A stretch of DNA of 64,000 nt, from NCBI GenBank assembly GCA_963795935.1, contig CAWCJO010000004.1, forward strand, positions 1,054,001 to 1,118,000, given 5' to 3'. Below are positions 63,795-64,000 of this stretch, in pieces. The notes beneath the pieces were generated by a model. The model saw nothing but the letters and a program-made list of their open reading frames with translations, did no database searches and was not told the origin of the DNA. Source of the DNA: JAICMB01 sp963795935. GTDB lineage: Bacteria > Acidobacteriota > Terriglobia > Bryobacterales > Bryobacteraceae. A program made the position numbers and the translations under genes. Numbering within the stretch: the stretch's first letter is position 1; each line of letters begins with the position of its first letter.

Positions 63795-64000
63795 ATGAAA
63801 ACTTCTAGAGCACCGATGGTAGTTGCGGCCATCGCGACGATGTCCCTGGGAACGTGGGGATGCGCGACCAAGAAGCATGTACGCGAAGCCATCGCTCCCG
63901 TTCAGCAACAGGTAAATCAGACGCAGAAGGAAACCGCTGCCAACAAAACCGCAATCGGCGACCTCGACCGCCAAGTAGCCAGCGCGGATGAAAAGGCCCA
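63795..64000 (+). CDS. Lipoprotein of OmpA/Pal-like type, 5' part only
   Basis: MKTSRAPMVVAAIATMSLGT then WGCATKKHV is a lipoprotein signal with Cys at about residue 23. The next residues (REAIAPVQQQVNQTQKETAA) start a coiled-coil-like segment, as seen in acidobacterial OmpA-type lipoproteins; the OmpA domain itself would lie outside the window. A ribosome site (GAAGGAGAG) precedes the ATG. Open to the window edge. Confidence 0.7.
   Translation, partial: MKTSRAPMVVAAIATMSLGTWGCATKKHVREAIAPVQQQVNQTQKETAANKTAIGDLDRQVASADEKA

Noticed and set aside
1..64000. CRISPR array
   Set aside because: No regularly spaced direct repeats were found; the only tandem repeat is the triple 14-mer before hslV.

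Overview
The window looks like a chromosomal segment of an Acidobacteriota member close to Bryobacterales/Solibacter. This is inferred from high GC, two secreted VWA proteins of the type known as the VWFA-related Acidobacterial domain (TIGR03436), a TonB receptor with an N-terminal carboxypeptidase-regulatory domain, several twin-arginine or Sec-exported oxidoreductases and sugar enzymes, and a Gram-negative LPxTA/sortase pair. No rRNA, tRNA, CRISPR array or prophage was recognised.

Layout. 1-8.7 kb: Ku (partial), a methyltransferase, a fused DUF429-PdxH frame, hemD, an F0 sub-operon (atpZ-atpI-atpB-atpE), a DapA-type aldolase, a decayed RHH/PIN toxin-antitoxin pair and a DUF5009 membrane acyltransferase. 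8.7-17 kb: a UvrC-like protein, a VWA protein, a FecR protein, gene remnants, an M28 peptidase, an amino-acid permease, and a short lower-GC patch with a HEPN-like protein. 17-29.5 kb: MbfA, modBC-thiE, DUF3455/oxidoreductase/kinase, a YVTN propeller, cstA-ybdD, dut and a tandem ThyX-like gene. 29.5-33.7 kb: the most distinctive locus, made of a sigma-54-type promoter, an LPxTA-anchored secreted protein, a terminator, a VWA protein and a class-D-like sortase, converging on an NtrC-type activator whose receiver domain lacks the phospho-acceptor. 33.7-43.3 kb: a six-gene hslVU-led unit, decayed DUF433/DUF5615 and TonB-type remnants, a UxuA-like enzyme, rsmD and recG. 43.3-50 kb: an oxidoreductase, lactate permease, polysaccharide deacetylase, an IS5-type transposase fragment inside a patch of broken genes, and an ankyrin protein. 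50-57.5 kb: a TonB receptor and a six-gene unit (ECF sigma, anti-sigma, secretin-N-like protein, rhaB, PPi-type pfk, methyltransferase). 57.5-64 kb: yifB/comM, DUF2007, a recombinase-domain protein, rmlA-rmlC, a PHA-type protein, YtxH, glnA and the start of a lipoprotein.

How genes work together. Tight start/stop overlaps (ATGA, GTGA, TTGA, TGATG) mark translationally coupled units: modB-modC-thiE, cstA-ybdD, hslV-hslU-lipoprotein-FAH-transaldolase, and sigma-anti-sigma-secretin-like-rhaB-pfk-methyltransferase. Dut and the ThyX-like protein are divergent neighbours on the dUMP/dTMP route.

Quality warning. Many otherwise conserved genes (hemD, recG, rhaB, dapA-like, pdxH and others) are split by one-base indels, often next to short homopolymers. 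I read most of these as sequence errors and annotate the full span as one gene. Genes with missing internal segments are called pseudogenes.
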